64,000 nucleotides of DNA from Aureimonas jatrophae. Lineage in GTDB: Bacteria; Pseudomonadota; Alphaproteobacteria; Rhizobiales; Rhizobiaceae. The translations under genes were made by a program, and so were the position numbers. Shown in pieces: positions 1-8,336 of this stretch. The notes under the pieces were generated by a model, which was not told where the DNA came from, made no database searches, and was given only the letters and a program-made list of their open reading frames with translations. The stretch spans positions 1 to 64,000 of the forward strand of contig NZ_FNIT01000012.1 of assembly GCF_900104035.1 (NCBI RefSeq). Direction: 5' to 3'. Every line of letters begins with the position of its first letter. Within the stretch, counting starts at the first letter, position 1.

Positions 1-91
1 TCTGCCACTCCCCTTGCGGGGCGTTCGACTTGCATGTGTTAAGCCTGCCGCCAGCGTTCGTTCTGAGCCAGGATCAAACTCTCAGGTTTGA
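1..91 (-). rRNA. rrs: 16S ribosomal RNA, 5' end only (runs off the left edge)
   Basis: The complement of positions 1-91 contains the universal 16S 5' region, with GAGTTTGATCCTGGCTCAG at about 68-86 followed by the conserved GAACGAACGCTGGCGGCAGG block. Only the first ~90 nucleotides of the gene are present. Transcription runs leftwards, so the 23S and 5S genes would lie outside the window. The mature 5' end is placed at about 88-91 by comparison with other 16S genes. It could be a base or two off. Confidence 0.97.
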
Positions 92-300
92 TATAAGAGC
101 TTGCCTGACCGTCACACTGTCTCAAAGCAAAAGACGAAGCTCTGATGAACCCAAAACCCAGACAGGATCTCTCCCAACCAGGTCCAAAGCCATCAGCTTC
201 TTCTCTCACGAAACGTGTCCGATCCGGCTCGTTCCTCGGACGTCCAAGCCAGCAAAGGATAAGCCAGCCCTTCTCGTCCTCAGCGCAACACCGCCGTCCA

Positions 301-340
301 CGTCTCTCTTTCTTCTCACATTATGCAGTTGTCAAAGAAC
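301..340 (-). promoter_or_regulatory. rRNA leader boxA-like antitermination element
   Basis: The minus strand reads GTTCTTTGACAACTGCATAA from 340 to 321, followed by an A/G-rich stretch. The GTTCTTTGACA core is like the boxA/leader motif found upstream of 16S genes in Rhizobiales, where NusB/NusE bind the nascent rRNA. It lies about 240 nucleotides before the mature 16S end. The match is by eye. The TTGACA inside it could also be read as a -35 box. Confidence 0.5.
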
Positions 341-548
341 ACGCCGACGAAGCGGCGTTGCGCAGGACGTTGCCATCCTACTGCGAAACTGTCAGATCGA
401 CGCTCGATCCGGTGAGAGGTTCATCGGGGGTAACGAACTACCGGGGACATCCGTCCCGGGCGCTTCGTAACCCCTTCGTCCGAGCCGCGATCGGTGCGTT
501 CCGCTCCGGTCCGCCGCTCCGGCGCCGCAGCGCCGTCTCGATGGGCGG

Positions 549-578
549 CTTATAGGCGGCACCCGCTTTCGGGGTCAA
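549..578 (-). promoter_or_regulatory. Probable rRNA operon promoter
   Basis: On the minus strand TTGACC (578-573) and TATAAG (554-549) are separated by 18 bases. This is the usual layout of alphaproteobacterial rRNA promoters read by the housekeeping sigma factor. Transcription from here would give a leader of about 450 nucleotides before the 16S 5' end. No competing open reading frame is convincing in 92-698, so this stretch is read as the rRNA leader and promoter region. Confidence 0.75.
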
Positions 579-698
579 GCACGAAAATCGAAAAAACTGC
601 ACCTCGCGTCGATTCCTGTGCCCGATCAGTGTCTTACGTCCGGGTTTGCGCGTCACTCAAGTGTCGCGCAGTGCTTCGAGCCGTCGTGCCGGCTTGTC

Positions 699-2069
699 CT
701 AGCTGAGCGTCGAGGTCGCGAAATCGACGACGAGCTTGGCGTTCAGCGCCACGATCAGGGTTGCGATCGCGACCGCGACGACGAGGAGCCAGTTCGGCGC
801 TCGAAACGCGCCCATCTTGCCGCGGTCCATCGACAGCCGAACCAGAGGCACGACCGCGAAGGGCAGTTGAAGTGACAGGACGACCTGACTGAACACGAGG
901 AGCGCGCTCGCGCTTCCCTCCCCGTAGACGAGGATGATCGCGGCTGCGGGTACGATCGCAAGACTGCGCGTGATGAGGCGCCGCACCACGGGTGACAGGC
1001 GAAGGCGCAGGAAGCCCTCCATTACGATCTGGCCCGCGAGGGTCGCCGTCACGGTCGATGACAGGCCCGAGGCCAGGAGGGCCACCGCGAACAGCACGGG
1101 CGCGATCGCGGCGCCAAGCAGCGGGGCGAGCAGCGAATGGGCTTCCTCCAGGTCGCCCACCGCGCCGTGCCCCGTCTCGTGGAAGCTCGCGGCCGCCAGA
1201 ATCAGGATCGAGGCGTTGACGAGCAGCGCGAAGCCGAGCGCGATCGTGGAGTCGAGCGTCGCGAAGCGGATCGCTTCGCGCTTGCCCGCCGGATCCTCAT
1301 GGTAGGCGCGCGTCTGCACGATGCCGGTGTGGAGGTAGAGGTTGTGCGGCATGACGGTCGCGCCCAGGATGCCTAGCGCCAGATAGAGCTGCTGCTGGTC
1401 GGTCACAATGCTGGCTCGCGGCAGGAAGCCCGAGGCGATCGCGGCGATCGAGGGCTGCGCCAGAAGAAGCTGGCCGACGAAGCACAGGGCGATCACGAGG
1501 ATCATCGTCGCGACAAAGGCTTCCAGGCGGCGGAAGCCGCGCGACTGCAGCCAGAGGATCACGAACACGTCCAGCGCGGTGACCAGCACGCCCCATTCCA
1601 GCGGCAGGCCGAACAGCAGCTTCAGCGCGATCGCCGTTCCGATCACCTCGGCCAGGTCCGTCGCCACGATCGCCAGTTCCGCCAGGATCCAGAGCGCGAA
1701 CGAGGTCGGGCGCGAGTAGGTATCGCGACAGGCTTGGGCGAGGTCGCGGCCCGTGGCGATCGCAAGCCGCGCGCAGAGCGCCTGAAGCACGATCGCCATC
1801 AGCGACGACAGAAGCACCGCAAACAGCAGCGTGTAGCCGAACTCCGACCCGCCGGCGAGCGAGGTCGCCCAGTTGCCGGGATCCATGTAGCCGACCGCCA
1901 CGAGATAGCCCGGTCCTAGAAAGGCGAGGAAGCGGCGCCAGAACGGGCCGCCCTGGCCCACGGGCACGGTGCGATACGAGCTGGCGAGCGACCCCTCTTC
2001 GCGGGCGGAATGAAACCCGTCCGGCCGCCGCACGGACGGATCGAGGGCGGCGGTATCATGGGGCGGCAT
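699..2069 (-). CDS. mntH: Nramp-family divalent metal (Mn2+) transporter MntH
   Basis: This 456-residue polytopic inner-membrane protein belongs to the Nramp family, which couples uptake of Mn2+ (and Fe2+) to protons. The two family signatures are present: MDPGNWATS in the first helix, with the metal-binding Asp and Asn, and [10 protein letters not shown] in the sixth. About eleven hydrophobic segments are visible. The ATG at 2069 is chosen because homology begins shortly after it; the frame is open further upstream but that part has no family similarity. A Mur-type inverted repeat lies 60-80 bases upstream (2130-2150), so repression by Mur/Fur with manganese is likely. A Fur-family gene sits 2.7 kb away. 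Confidence 0.93.
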   Translation of the reverse strand: MPPHDTAALDPSVRRPDGFHSAREEGSLASSYRTVPVGQGGPFWRRFLAFLGPGYLVAVGYMDPGNWATSLAGGSEFGYTLLFAVLLSSLMAIVLQALCARLAIATGRDLAQACRDTYSRPTSFALWILAELAIVATDLAEVIGTAIALKLLFGLPLEWGVLVTALDVFVILWLQSRGFRRLEAFVATMILVIALCFVGQLLLAQPSIAAIASGFLPRASIVTDQQQLYLALGILGATVMPHNLYLHTGIVQTRAYHEDPAGKREAIRFATLDSTIALGFALLVNASILILAAASFHETGHGAVGDLEEAHSLLAPLLGAAIAPVLFAVALLASGLSSTVTATLAGQIVMEGFLRLRLSPVVRRLITRSLAIVPAAAIILVYGEGSASALLVFSQVVLSLQLPFAVVPLVRLSMDRGKMGAFRAPNWLLVVAVAIATLIVALNAKLVVDFATSTLS

Positions 2070-2129
2070 GAGGTCGATCCGGTTCTGGAAGGTCGCCAGC
2101 AAGCTAGGTCGAGCAAGGGCCGAGGTCAA

Positions 2130-2150
2130 TGCAAATGCGAATGGTTTGCA
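2130..2150. promoter_or_regulatory. Candidate Mur/Fur operator upstream of mntH
   Basis: TGCAAA (2130-2135) and TTTGCA (2145-2150) form a perfect 6-bp inverted repeat with a nine-base spacer, 60-80 bases upstream of the mntH start. Mur-responsive sequences described upstream of manganese-uptake genes in rhizobia have the same TGCAA...TTGCA form. Binding is inferred, not shown. The divergent gene at 2344 starts about 190 bases on the other side and may not be affected. Confidence 0.55.
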
Positions 2151-2343
2151 ACAAACCGATCCCAACCGCTGCGTGCGAGCTTCAATCCCTTGTCGGGCGA
2201 TGCCGGAACCCGACGACCAGCCACTGCCGACGGTCGCCCGTCCCCTGCACCTGCGGACCGGTGTTAGTATGATCGTCGCCTTGCAGCGGGCCGTATCGCG
2301 CTCCGCCCGTCGCCCGCTCGACACCGCCGCACGCGGCGACTAG

Positions 2344-3531
2344 ATGTCGCCCATGGTCGAACCCGTTCGGAAACGGGCCGTGTTCTTCATCGGAGGATAC
2401 GACCCCAAGACACCCGATGCCTTCTTCGAGCGGTTCCGACGCGACCTCAGCCGCTCCGGCGAGCTCTGGAACCTCGTCTCCTCCACGCAGCGCGCGGACA
2501 ACGAGCCCGCGCGCGATATCGGGACGCTCGCGATCCGCACGACATCGGCGGACGCAGGCTGGGAAACGCGCACCGACTTCACGTTCTTCTCGCTCGACAC
2601 GATCGTGCTCGCCGACTTCGCGCGACCGCCGCCTGTCCGCCTTTGGCGCTACCTCGTCGCCTTCGCCGACTTCGTGGCAAGCGGCACGGCCGGTCGCTTC
2701 TTCATCCATGCCTGGCGCTTCGGCCTGTACTTCCTCTACCCCTTTGCGGTCGTGCTCGCCTGCCTGCTTCTGGGAGCTGTCGCGGCCGCCGGCGCGTGGC
2801 GCTGGCTCGGGCCCTTCGCCCTCGCCCTCGGCGTTGCGGTCTTCGCGCTGACGCTGGGTCTGGCCGGTCGCCGCTGGTCGATCGCCCATCTCATGGATCT
2901 TTGGAGCTTTTCGCGCGACCACATGCGCGAACAAAGGCCGGAGGCGGACGCGTTGCTGCACCGCTTTGCCGAAGCGATCCGCGACCGGGTCGCTGAGGAG
3001 ACCTACGACGAGGTCCTTCTGGTGGGGCACAGCACGGGCGGCATGATCATGCTGGAGGTGGCTTCGCTCTACGCGGCGCTCGACACCCCCTCCCGTCCGG
3101 GCACCGCCACGCTGGTGCTGACCCTCGGCTCCACCGCGCTCAAGGCCGGCTATCACCCGGCCGCCGTGCGGTTCCGCGAGCGCGTTGGTCGCCTCGCGCA
3201 GGATCGGCGCCTCGGTTGGGTCGAGGTCCAGTGCCTGACCGACGTCATCAACTTCTACAAGACCGATCCTCTCGCCGAGATGGGCCTCCGGTCGAACCGG
3301 ACGGAACCCTTTCCCATCGTGCGAACCATCAAGATCCGATCGATGCTCCAGGCCGACACCTACCGGCGCGTCCGCCGCCGCCTGTTCCGGGTCCACTACC
3401 AGTACGTCTTCGCCAACACGAAGCCCTACTGGTACGACTTCTTCCAGATCGTCTGCGGGCCGGTTCCGCTGACCGAGCGCGCCCAGCACGCGCTGGTCGG
3501 CAGCCCCGCCGCTCGGGTGACCGCATCGTGA
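2344..3531 (+). CDS. Membrane-associated alpha/beta-hydrolase-like protein
   Basis: This 395-residue protein carries a serine-hydrolase nucleophile elbow, GHSTGG, with the Ser near residue 230. That indicates an alpha/beta hydrolase fold, although the substrate is unknown. Two strongly hydrophobic segments at about residues 125-150 and 155-175 precede the elbow and would anchor it in the membrane. Its stop overlaps the GTG start of the next gene by four bases (GTGA, 3528-3531), so the two are probably translationally coupled. Another in-frame ATG at 2353 is an alternative start. The neighbouring methyltransferase and second hydrolase suggest a small lipid- or envelope-modifying operon; this is inference. 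Confidence 0.65.
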   Translation: MSPMVEPVRKRAVFFIGGYDPKTPDAFFERFRRDLSRSGELWNLVSSTQRADNEPARDIGTLAIRTTSADAGWETRTDFTFFSLDTIVLADFARPPPVRLWRYLVAFADFVASGTAGRFFIHAWRFGLYFLYPFAVVLACLLLGAVAAAGAWRWLGPFALALGVAVFALTLGLAGRRWSIAHLMDLWSFSRDHMREQRPEADALLHRFAEAIRDRVAEETYDEVLLVGHSTGGMIMLEVASLYAALDTPSRPGTATLVLTLGSTALKAGYHPAAVRFRERVGRLAQDRRLGWVEVQCLTDVINFYKTDPLAEMGLRSNRTEPFPIVRTIKIRSMLQADTYRRVRRRLFRVHYQYVFANTKPYWYDFFQIVCGPVPLTERAQHALVGSPAARVTAS

Positions 3532-4112
3532 CGCCCGCGCTCTCCGTCGCGATCTGGGTCGCATGCCTCGTCGCCTGGGTGGTGATCCGCCTTCCCTACC
3601 AGCGGCGGGCCCGCCGCATCGGCGTGTCGCGCGATGCCCGCACCCTTCCGGATCGCCTGGCGCTCGGCGCCGCAACCGTGGGTCTTGCGGTCATCCCGGG
3701 CCTTCACGTGGCGACCGGCGTCTTCCGCTTCGCCGATTACCCCTTCCAGCCCTGGCTCGCCTGGATCGGCGTGTTCGTCGCCGCCGCCTTTCTGGCGCTG
3801 TTCACCGCCAGCCACCGGGCGCTGGGAAAGAACTGGTCGGTGTCGCTGGAGATCCGCCGCGAACACACGCTCGTGACCGACGGGCTTTACCGCTACGTCC
3901 GCCATCCCATGTACTCGTCCTTCTGGCTCTGGGCTCTGGCGCAGGCCTGCCTCGTGCAGAACGCGATCGCGGGCCTGAGCGGACTTGTCGGCGTCGCGCT
4001 CCTTTACTGGACGAGGGTCGGGCCCGAGGAGCGGATGATGCGTGAGGCTTTCAACGGGGCCTACGACGCCTACGCCCGTCGCACGGGCCGCGTCGTCCCC
4101 AAGGTCTGGTGA
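3528..4112 (+). CDS. Isoprenylcysteine carboxyl methyltransferase / phospholipid methyltransferase family membrane protein
   Basis: This 194-residue membrane protein has the ICMT/PEMT-type signature RYVRHPMYSS around residue 125 and an acidic EERMM helix after it. In this superfamily the RHP motif helps bind S-adenosylmethionine. About four hydrophobic helices are visible. The GTG start at 3528 overlaps the previous stop, and the following gene begins one base after this stop. In bacteria such proteins methylate lipids or small molecules; the true substrate cannot be read from sequence. It sits between two hydrolase genes in the same transcription unit. Confidence 0.7.
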   Translation: MTPALSVAIWVACLVAWVVIRLPYQRRARRIGVSRDARTLPDRLALGAATVGLAVIPGLHVATGVFRFADYPFQPWLAWIGVFVAAAFLALFTASHRALGKNWSVSLEIRREHTLVTDGLYRYVRHPMYSSFWLWALAQACLVQNAIAGLSGLVGVALLYWTRVGPEERMMREAFNGAYDAYARRTGRVVPKVW

Positions 4113-4113
4113 G

Positions 4114-4755
4114 ATGATCGATCCCGCGAACGAGGCGCCGGCCGGCCTGACCCGCCGCTCGCTGCTGACGGCTGGCCTGGGCCTGGTGCTTCAGGGACTG
4201 ACGGGTCCGGCTGGGGCCGCCGGTCCGGCGGAGCGGGGTTCCCCGGCGGCGCCCCCGTCGGTGTATCTCCTGCGCGGGTTCGCGGGTGTCTTCTCCACCG
4301 GCATCGACGAGATCGACGGCGCGCTGCGCGCCTCGGGCGTCGCGAGCCATATCGGCAGCCATCTCGGCTGGCGCTCGGTCGCCGACACGATCCTCCAGCG
4401 CCACGCGGCGGGCAGCGACGGACCGGTCGTGCTGATCGGTCATTCGCTCGGCGCCAACGCCGCCATCTCCGTGGCCGAGCTCCTGGAGCGCGAGCGCGTC
4501 GACGTGCGCTATCTCGCGACCTTCGCCGCGACCGCGCCCGATCCCCTGCCCGGCAACATCGACCGCGCCGTGAACTTCTACTTCTCGCAGGGAGGCTGGG
4601 GCCTGCCGCTGGTTCCCGGCCCGCGCTTTCGCGGGCGGCTCGAGAATCGCGACTTCGCCGGATACCGCGACGTCGGCCACTTCAACATCGACAAGCAGCC
4701 TGCCCTCCAGACCGAGGTCGTCAAGGACACGCTTCGGATCCTGCGCCGGGGATGA
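4114..4755 (+). CDS. Exported alpha/beta hydrolase with Tat-like signal
   Basis: This 213-residue protein starts with a twin-arginine-like signal, TRRSLLTAG (Arg14-Arg15), followed by a hydrophobic stretch and an Ala-rich cleavage region. Export to the periplasm by the Tat system is therefore likely. The mature part contains GHSLGAN with a candidate nucleophile Ser near residue 111, and a late GHFNID His that could complete a triad. The ATG at 4114 follows the preceding stop by one base, which implies coupling. The frame is open further upstream inside the previous gene, but that is shadow. The physiological substrate is unknown. Confidence 0.7.
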   Translation: MIDPANEAPAGLTRRSLLTAGLGLVLQGLTGPAGAAGPAERGSPAAPPSVYLLRGFAGVFSTGIDEIDGALRASGVASHIGSHLGWRSVADTILQRHAAGSDGPVVLIGHSLGANAAISVAELLERERVDVRYLATFAATAPDPLPGNIDRAVNFYFSQGGWGLPLVPGPRFRGRLENRDFAGYRDVGHFNIDKQPALQTEVVKDTLRILRRG

Positions 4756-4809
4756 AGCGGTCCGCCGCCGGCCCCTAGGCGGCGAGAAAGAATTTGATAG
4801 ACAGGGCGG

Positions 4810-5250
4810 ATGACGAGGTCCGCCCCCCCGCCCCCGGAAAAGCCCGACTACGAGACGCTCCTGCGCGAGAGCGGCGTGCGGATCACGCGTCCGCGCCGCA
4901 CCATCCTCGGTATCCTCGCCGCGCAGCCCGGCCATCCCGATGCGCTGGAGATCTTCCGTCGCGCCAGCGCCGTCGATCCCGCCATCTCGCTCTCCACCGT
5001 CTACCGCACCATGCGGCTCCTCGAGGAGATGGGCGCCATCCATCGCCATGCCTTCGGCGACGGCCCCTCGCGCTTCGAGACCGCCGACGGCGACCATCAC
5101 GACCACCTGATCGACATCGAGTCCGGCGAGGTCGTGGAGTTCAGCTCCGAGCGCATCGAAGCGCTGCAGACCGAGATCGCCCGCGAGCTGGGCTACGACA
5201 TCGTCTCCCACCGCCTCGAAATCTACGGCCGCAAACGCCGGCCGGCCTGA
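4810..5250 (+). CDS. fur: Fur-family metal-responsive repressor (Fur/Mur type)
   Basis: This 146-residue Fur-family repressor has an N-terminal winged helix ([10 protein letters not shown]; recognition region [14 protein letters not shown] at about 61-73) and a C-terminal metal-sensing dimer domain with [10 protein letters not shown] at 94-103. The C-terminal CxxC pairs of zinc-containing Fur proteins are absent. That is typical of the alphaproteobacterial Fur branch, many of whose members act as the manganese regulator Mur. It starts 54 bases after the hydrolase gene. A plausible target is the TGCAAA...TTTGCA repeat before mntH in this window. Whether it senses iron or manganese cannot be settled from sequence. 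Confidence 0.88.
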   Translation: MTRSAPPPPEKPDYETLLRESGVRITRPRRTILGILAAQPGHPDALEIFRRASAVDPAISLSTVYRTMRLLEEMGAIHRHAFGDGPSRFETADGDHHDHLIDIESGEVVEFSSERIEALQTEIARELGYDIVSHRLEIYGRKRRPA

Positions 5251-5377
5251 GCGACGCTTGGGTCCAAGACGAGCCTCCGCCCCGGACCCGGCCTGGGCGA
5301 GCCACGGGTCTCTCCCGTCCCGACGGACCCGTCCGAGAAGGAATTTCCGAACCCTTCTTCGCGTTTGGTGACATGTC

Positions 5378-5414
5378 TGAGCCCGGGGAGGGCCACCGGC
5401 CCTCCCCGGGCTCA
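5378..5414. terminator. Strong bidirectional hairpin between convergent fur and osmC
   Basis: A perfect 17-bp inverted repeat, TGAGCCCGGGGAGGGCC and its complement (5378-5394 and 5398-5414), has a three-base ACC loop. It lies between the convergent fur and osmC genes, so it can end transcription from both sides. No long U-tract follows on either strand. Confidence 0.65.
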
Positions 5415-5439
5415 GAAACCTCTTCAAGTGAGGAGGGGT

Positions 5440-5462
5440 CCAGGGGAAATCATTTCCCCTGG
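5440..5462. repeat. Perfect 23-bp palindrome, possibly a dispersed palindromic element or osmC terminator
   Basis: CCAGGGGAAAT at 5440-5450 and its exact complement at 5452-5462 flank a single central C. It lies 45 bases beyond the osmC stop codon and is followed by a second GC-rich dyad (GGGGCGGTAGCCCC, about 5471-5484). Stacked palindromes of this type after genes can be extragenic repeats or terminators. Only one copy is seen in the window. Confidence 0.5.
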
Positions 5463-5506
5463 TGGGGTCGAGGGGCGGTAGCCCCGCCTCAGCCCCTAGC
5501 GCCCGC

Positions 5507-5941
5507 TCAGACCAGCTTGGCGTCGAGCGAGACCTGGATGGCGCCGAGCGCCTTGGAGATCGGGCAGCCTTCCTTGGCCTTGGTGGCGAGTTCCTGGAAC
5601 TTGGCGTCATCGATGCCGGGCACCTTGCCTTCCAGCGTGATGGCGCTGGACTTCACCTCGAAGCCGCCGCCGGCCTGCTCGACAGAGACCACGGCGCGGG
5701 CCTTGAGCTCGTCGGCCGGCGTGCCGTTCTCGGCCAGGAAGTGAGAGAGCTGCATGGCGAAGCAGCCGGCATGGGCGGCGGCGAGCAACTCTTCCGGATT
5801 GGTGCCCGAGCGGCCGGACTCGTCCTCGAAGCGCGACTTGAACGAATAGCCGTGCGCGTCGAGGGCGCCGGACTGGGTGGTGACGGTTCCCTTGCCGTCG
5901 CCCAGGGCTCCGTTCCAGATAGCGGTCGCGTGACGTTTCAT
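5507..5941 (-). CDS. osmC: OsmC-family peroxiredoxin (hydroperoxide reductase)
   Basis: This 144-residue cytoplasmic protein matches the OsmC/Ohr fold and length. The two reactive cysteines are in their usual contexts: Cys60 in AHAGCFAMQLSH and Cys126 in EGCPISKAL. OsmC proteins reduce organic hydroperoxides, with electrons usually from lipoylated proteins and dihydrolipoamide dehydrogenase. The spacing and the NPEELLAAAHAGC motif fit OsmC rather than Ohr. The ATG at 5941 is chosen over in-frame codons upstream because it gives the family N-terminus (MKRHATAIW) and an AAGGGA ribosome-binding site. It converges on fur. Confidence 0.92.
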   Translation of the reverse strand: MKRHATAIWNGALGDGKGTVTTQSGALDAHGYSFKSRFEDESGRSGTNPEELLAAAHAGCFAMQLSHFLAENGTPADELKARAVVSVEQAGGGFEVKSSAITLEGKVPGIDDAKFQELATKAKEGCPISKALGAIQVSLDAKLV

Positions 5942-6179
5942 GATGGGACATCCCTTCAGCGTGAGTCTGATCGGCCGGGCGGCCGGGCTTCGGCAACGCG
6001 GCAGCGCGCCACGGGTTGCCTGGAAACGCATGGTGCGCGATCCGATCGCCCCTATGGGGGCGCAGCGGTAGATGGTCCGTTCGGGCGCCTCGTCCAGCGC
6101 GGCGCGCGGCGTTAAAACTTTGCCGCGAAGCGCGCGGATAGAATGGACCGGTCCGCCTCCTCCCGCCGGTTCGAAGCCC

Positions 6180-7151
6180 ATGCCCGACGCCCCCGCCCCG
6201 CTTCTCGTCTTCGCGACGCCCCGGCTTCTCGCGCTGAAGGCGGCGTGGCTGGACCGGCTCGGCGGCGAGCGCGCGCTCGGGCCCGAAACGGTGGAAGCCT
6301 ACGAGCGGGACCTGCGCCAGTTCCTCCAGTTCCTGGCGCGCTACCACGGCCGCCCGGTCGAGACCGCCGACATGGCGGATCTGAAGCCGGTGGATTTGCG
6401 CGCCTTTCTGGCGGAGCGGCGGCGCGAGGGCGCGGGCGCGCGCTCGCTGAACCGCAACCTGTCGGGCGTGCGCTCCTTCGTGCGCCATCTGGAGCGCGAG
6501 GGGCTGGCCTCGTCGGCGGGAACAGGGGCCATGCGCGCCCCGAAGGTGCCGAAAAGCCTGCCCCGTCCGTTGAGCGTGCCGGACGCGCGGCTCGTGACCG
6601 AGGAAGCGGGCGCGATGGCGACCGAGCCCTGGATCGCCGCGCGCAACACGGCGGTGCTGACGCTGCTCTACGGCTGCGGGCTGCGCATCGGCGAGGCGCT
6701 GGCGCTGCCGGGCGATGCGCTCGCCGACCCCAAGGCGCGCTCCATGCGCATTCTTGGCAAGGGGCGCAAGGAGCGGCTGGTGCCGCTGCTGCCGGCGGTT
6801 CTGGAGGCGGCGGCCGAGTACCGCCGTCTCGTGCCCTTCGCGCTCTCGCCGGAGGAGCCCCTGTTTCGCGGCGCGCGGGGCGGGCCGCTCCGGCCGCAGA
6901 TCGTGCAAGCGGAGATGCAGCGCCTGCGCGGCCTGCTCGGCCTGCCGGACTCGGCGACGCCGCACGCGCTGCGCCACTCCTTCGCCACGCACCTTCTGGC
7001 GCGCGGCGGCGACCTGCGCGCGATCCAGGACCTCCTGGGCCACGCTTCGCTCTCGACGACGCAGGGCTACACGGCGGTGGACGCCGCGCGTCTCGTCGGC
7101 GTCTACGACAGCGCCCACCCGCGCGCGCGCCGCGCCGCGCGCGGTTCGTGA
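6180..7151 (+). CDS. xerC: Tyrosine recombinase XerC
   Basis: This 323-residue tyrosine recombinase has the full catalytic set: Arg169 (GCGLRIGEAL), a Lys near 194-197 (GKGRKERL), His262 and Arg265 (HALRHSFATHLL), His288 (LGHASLSTTQGY) and the nucleophile Tyr297. The N-terminal SAM-like core-binding domain covers about residues 15-115. XerC and XerD resolve chromosome dimers at dif. Gene context near lpdA and the sucABCD block is usual for xerC in Rhizobiales. The ATG at 6180 gives a family-typical N-terminus; the open frame before it has no similarity. It is divergent from osmC. Confidence 0.9.
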   Translation: MPDAPAPLLVFATPRLLALKAAWLDRLGGERALGPETVEAYERDLRQFLQFLARYHGRPVETADMADLKPVDLRAFLAERRREGAGARSLNRNLSGVRSFVRHLEREGLASSAGTGAMRAPKVPKSLPRPLSVPDARLVTEEAGAMATEPWIAARNTAVLTLLYGCGLRIGEALALPGDALADPKARSMRILGKGRKERLVPLLPAVLEAAAEYRRLVPFALSPEEPLFRGARGGPLRPQIVQAEMQRLRGLLGLPDSATPHALRHSFATHLLARGGDLRAIQDLLGHASLSTTQGYTAVDAARLVGVYDSAHPRARRAARGS

Positions 7152-7259
7152 CAAGGCGACGGATCCTGTTCAGCCTTTGGTGGGCACGCCCATGAGAGGA
7201 TCGCAACCTCGCCTTCGCCGTCCGGGCATCCGCCGCCCGTCCTTACCGGAGCCCGTTGC

Positions 7260-8330
7260 ATGACGCCGACCCCCTTCCGGCCGGGCCGCCTGGCCCGCTT
7301 CGCGCTCGCAACAGCGCAGGCGCTGCCGCTGGCCTTGTGCGGGCTTCTCCTGTTCGGCCTGTTCGCCGCACCGGCGCAGGAGGCGGCACCCGGCGTCTGC
7401 CGGCCGGCCGAAAGCGCGGTGCCGACCCTGCGGACCGAGGGACGGCTCGAGGCGCTGGAACGCGAGGCGGCCGCCGAGCCGAACGGCGAAGGCCGCTTCT
7501 ACCGGATCGAGCGGCCGGGTCTTGCGCCCTCGTTCCTGTTCGGCACCATGCACCTGTCCGATCCGCGCCTTCTCGCCCTGCCGCCCGCGGCCGATCGGGC
7601 TCTGGCCGGTGCATCGGCGCTGGTGATCGAGACCACCGACATTCTGGATCCGGCCGCCACGGGGCGAGCGCTGCTGCTGCGCTCCGACCTCACGACGCTT
7701 CCCCCCGGCCGCAAGCTGGCCGACCTCCTGCCGGCGGACGAACTGGACCGGGTCCAGCGGGCGCTGGCGACGCGCGCGCTGCCGCCGGCCTCCGTGGAAA
7801 CGCTGCAGCCGTGGTTCCTGGCGACCGCGCTGGTGATGACCCCGTGCGAGGCCGAACGGCTCGCCGGCGGCGCCGAGGTTCTCGACGTCGATCTGGCGTC
7901 CCGCGCGAAGGCGGCGAACAAGCCGGTGGAGGGCTTGGAAACCGCGGTGGAGCAGATGGAGGCGCTGGCCTCCCTGCCGTTGGAAGCGCAGGCCACCAAC
8001 CTCGTGGCGACGGTGGAAACGCTGGACCGGCTGCCGGCCGTGCTCGAAACCATGACCGATCTCTACCTCCAGGGACGGATCGCGCTGATCGGCCCGGTGA
8101 TCGAGGCGATGGCGCCGGGCGGCACCGACGAGGCCAGCGCGCTCGAGGTCACGCAGGCCTTCGAGGAGCGCGTCATCACGGCGCGCAACCGGCTGATGAC
8201 GGAGCGCCTGCAGCCGCTTCTCCAGAAGGGCGGACGCTTCGTCGCCGTGGGGGCGCTCCACCTGCCGGGCGAGGAGGGTGTCGTCGAAGCGCTGCGCCGC
8301 GCCGGCTGGCAGGTGACGCCGGAGGGCTAG
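7260..8330 (+). CDS. TraB/GumN-family protein, exported or membrane-anchored
   Basis: This 356-residue protein has an N-terminal hydrophobic signal or anchor at about residues 15-45. It then has the TraB/PrgY/GumN motifs SFLFGTMHLSD near residue 95 and VGALHLPGEEGVVEALRRAG near the C-terminus. The two His-containing motifs are the conserved ends of the fold and are proposed to form a metalloprotease site in this superfamily. The bacterial role is not well defined. It ends six bases from the convergent DUF1007 gene. It begins about 110 bases after xerC and may share its transcript. Confidence 0.8.
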   Translation: MTPTPFRPGRLARFALATAQALPLALCGLLLFGLFAAPAQEAAPGVCRPAESAVPTLRTEGRLEALEREAAAEPNGEGRFYRIERPGLAPSFLFGTMHLSDPRLLALPPAADRALAGASALVIETTDILDPAATGRALLLRSDLTTLPPGRKLADLLPADELDRVQRALATRALPPASVETLQPWFLATALVMTPCEAERLAGGAEVLDVDLASRAKAANKPVEGLETAVEQMEALASLPLEAQATNLVATVETLDRLPAVLETMTDLYLQGRIALIGPVIEAMAPGGTDEASALEVTQAFEERVITARNRLMTERLQPLLQKGGRFVAVGALHLPGEEGVVEALRRAGWQVTPEG

Positions 8331-8336
8331 GCACCC

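Noticed and set aside
2182-3675. A 497-codon minus-strand frame
   Set aside because: Antisense to the first hydrolase gene, with no motif; the hydrolase frame has a recognisable active-site elbow.
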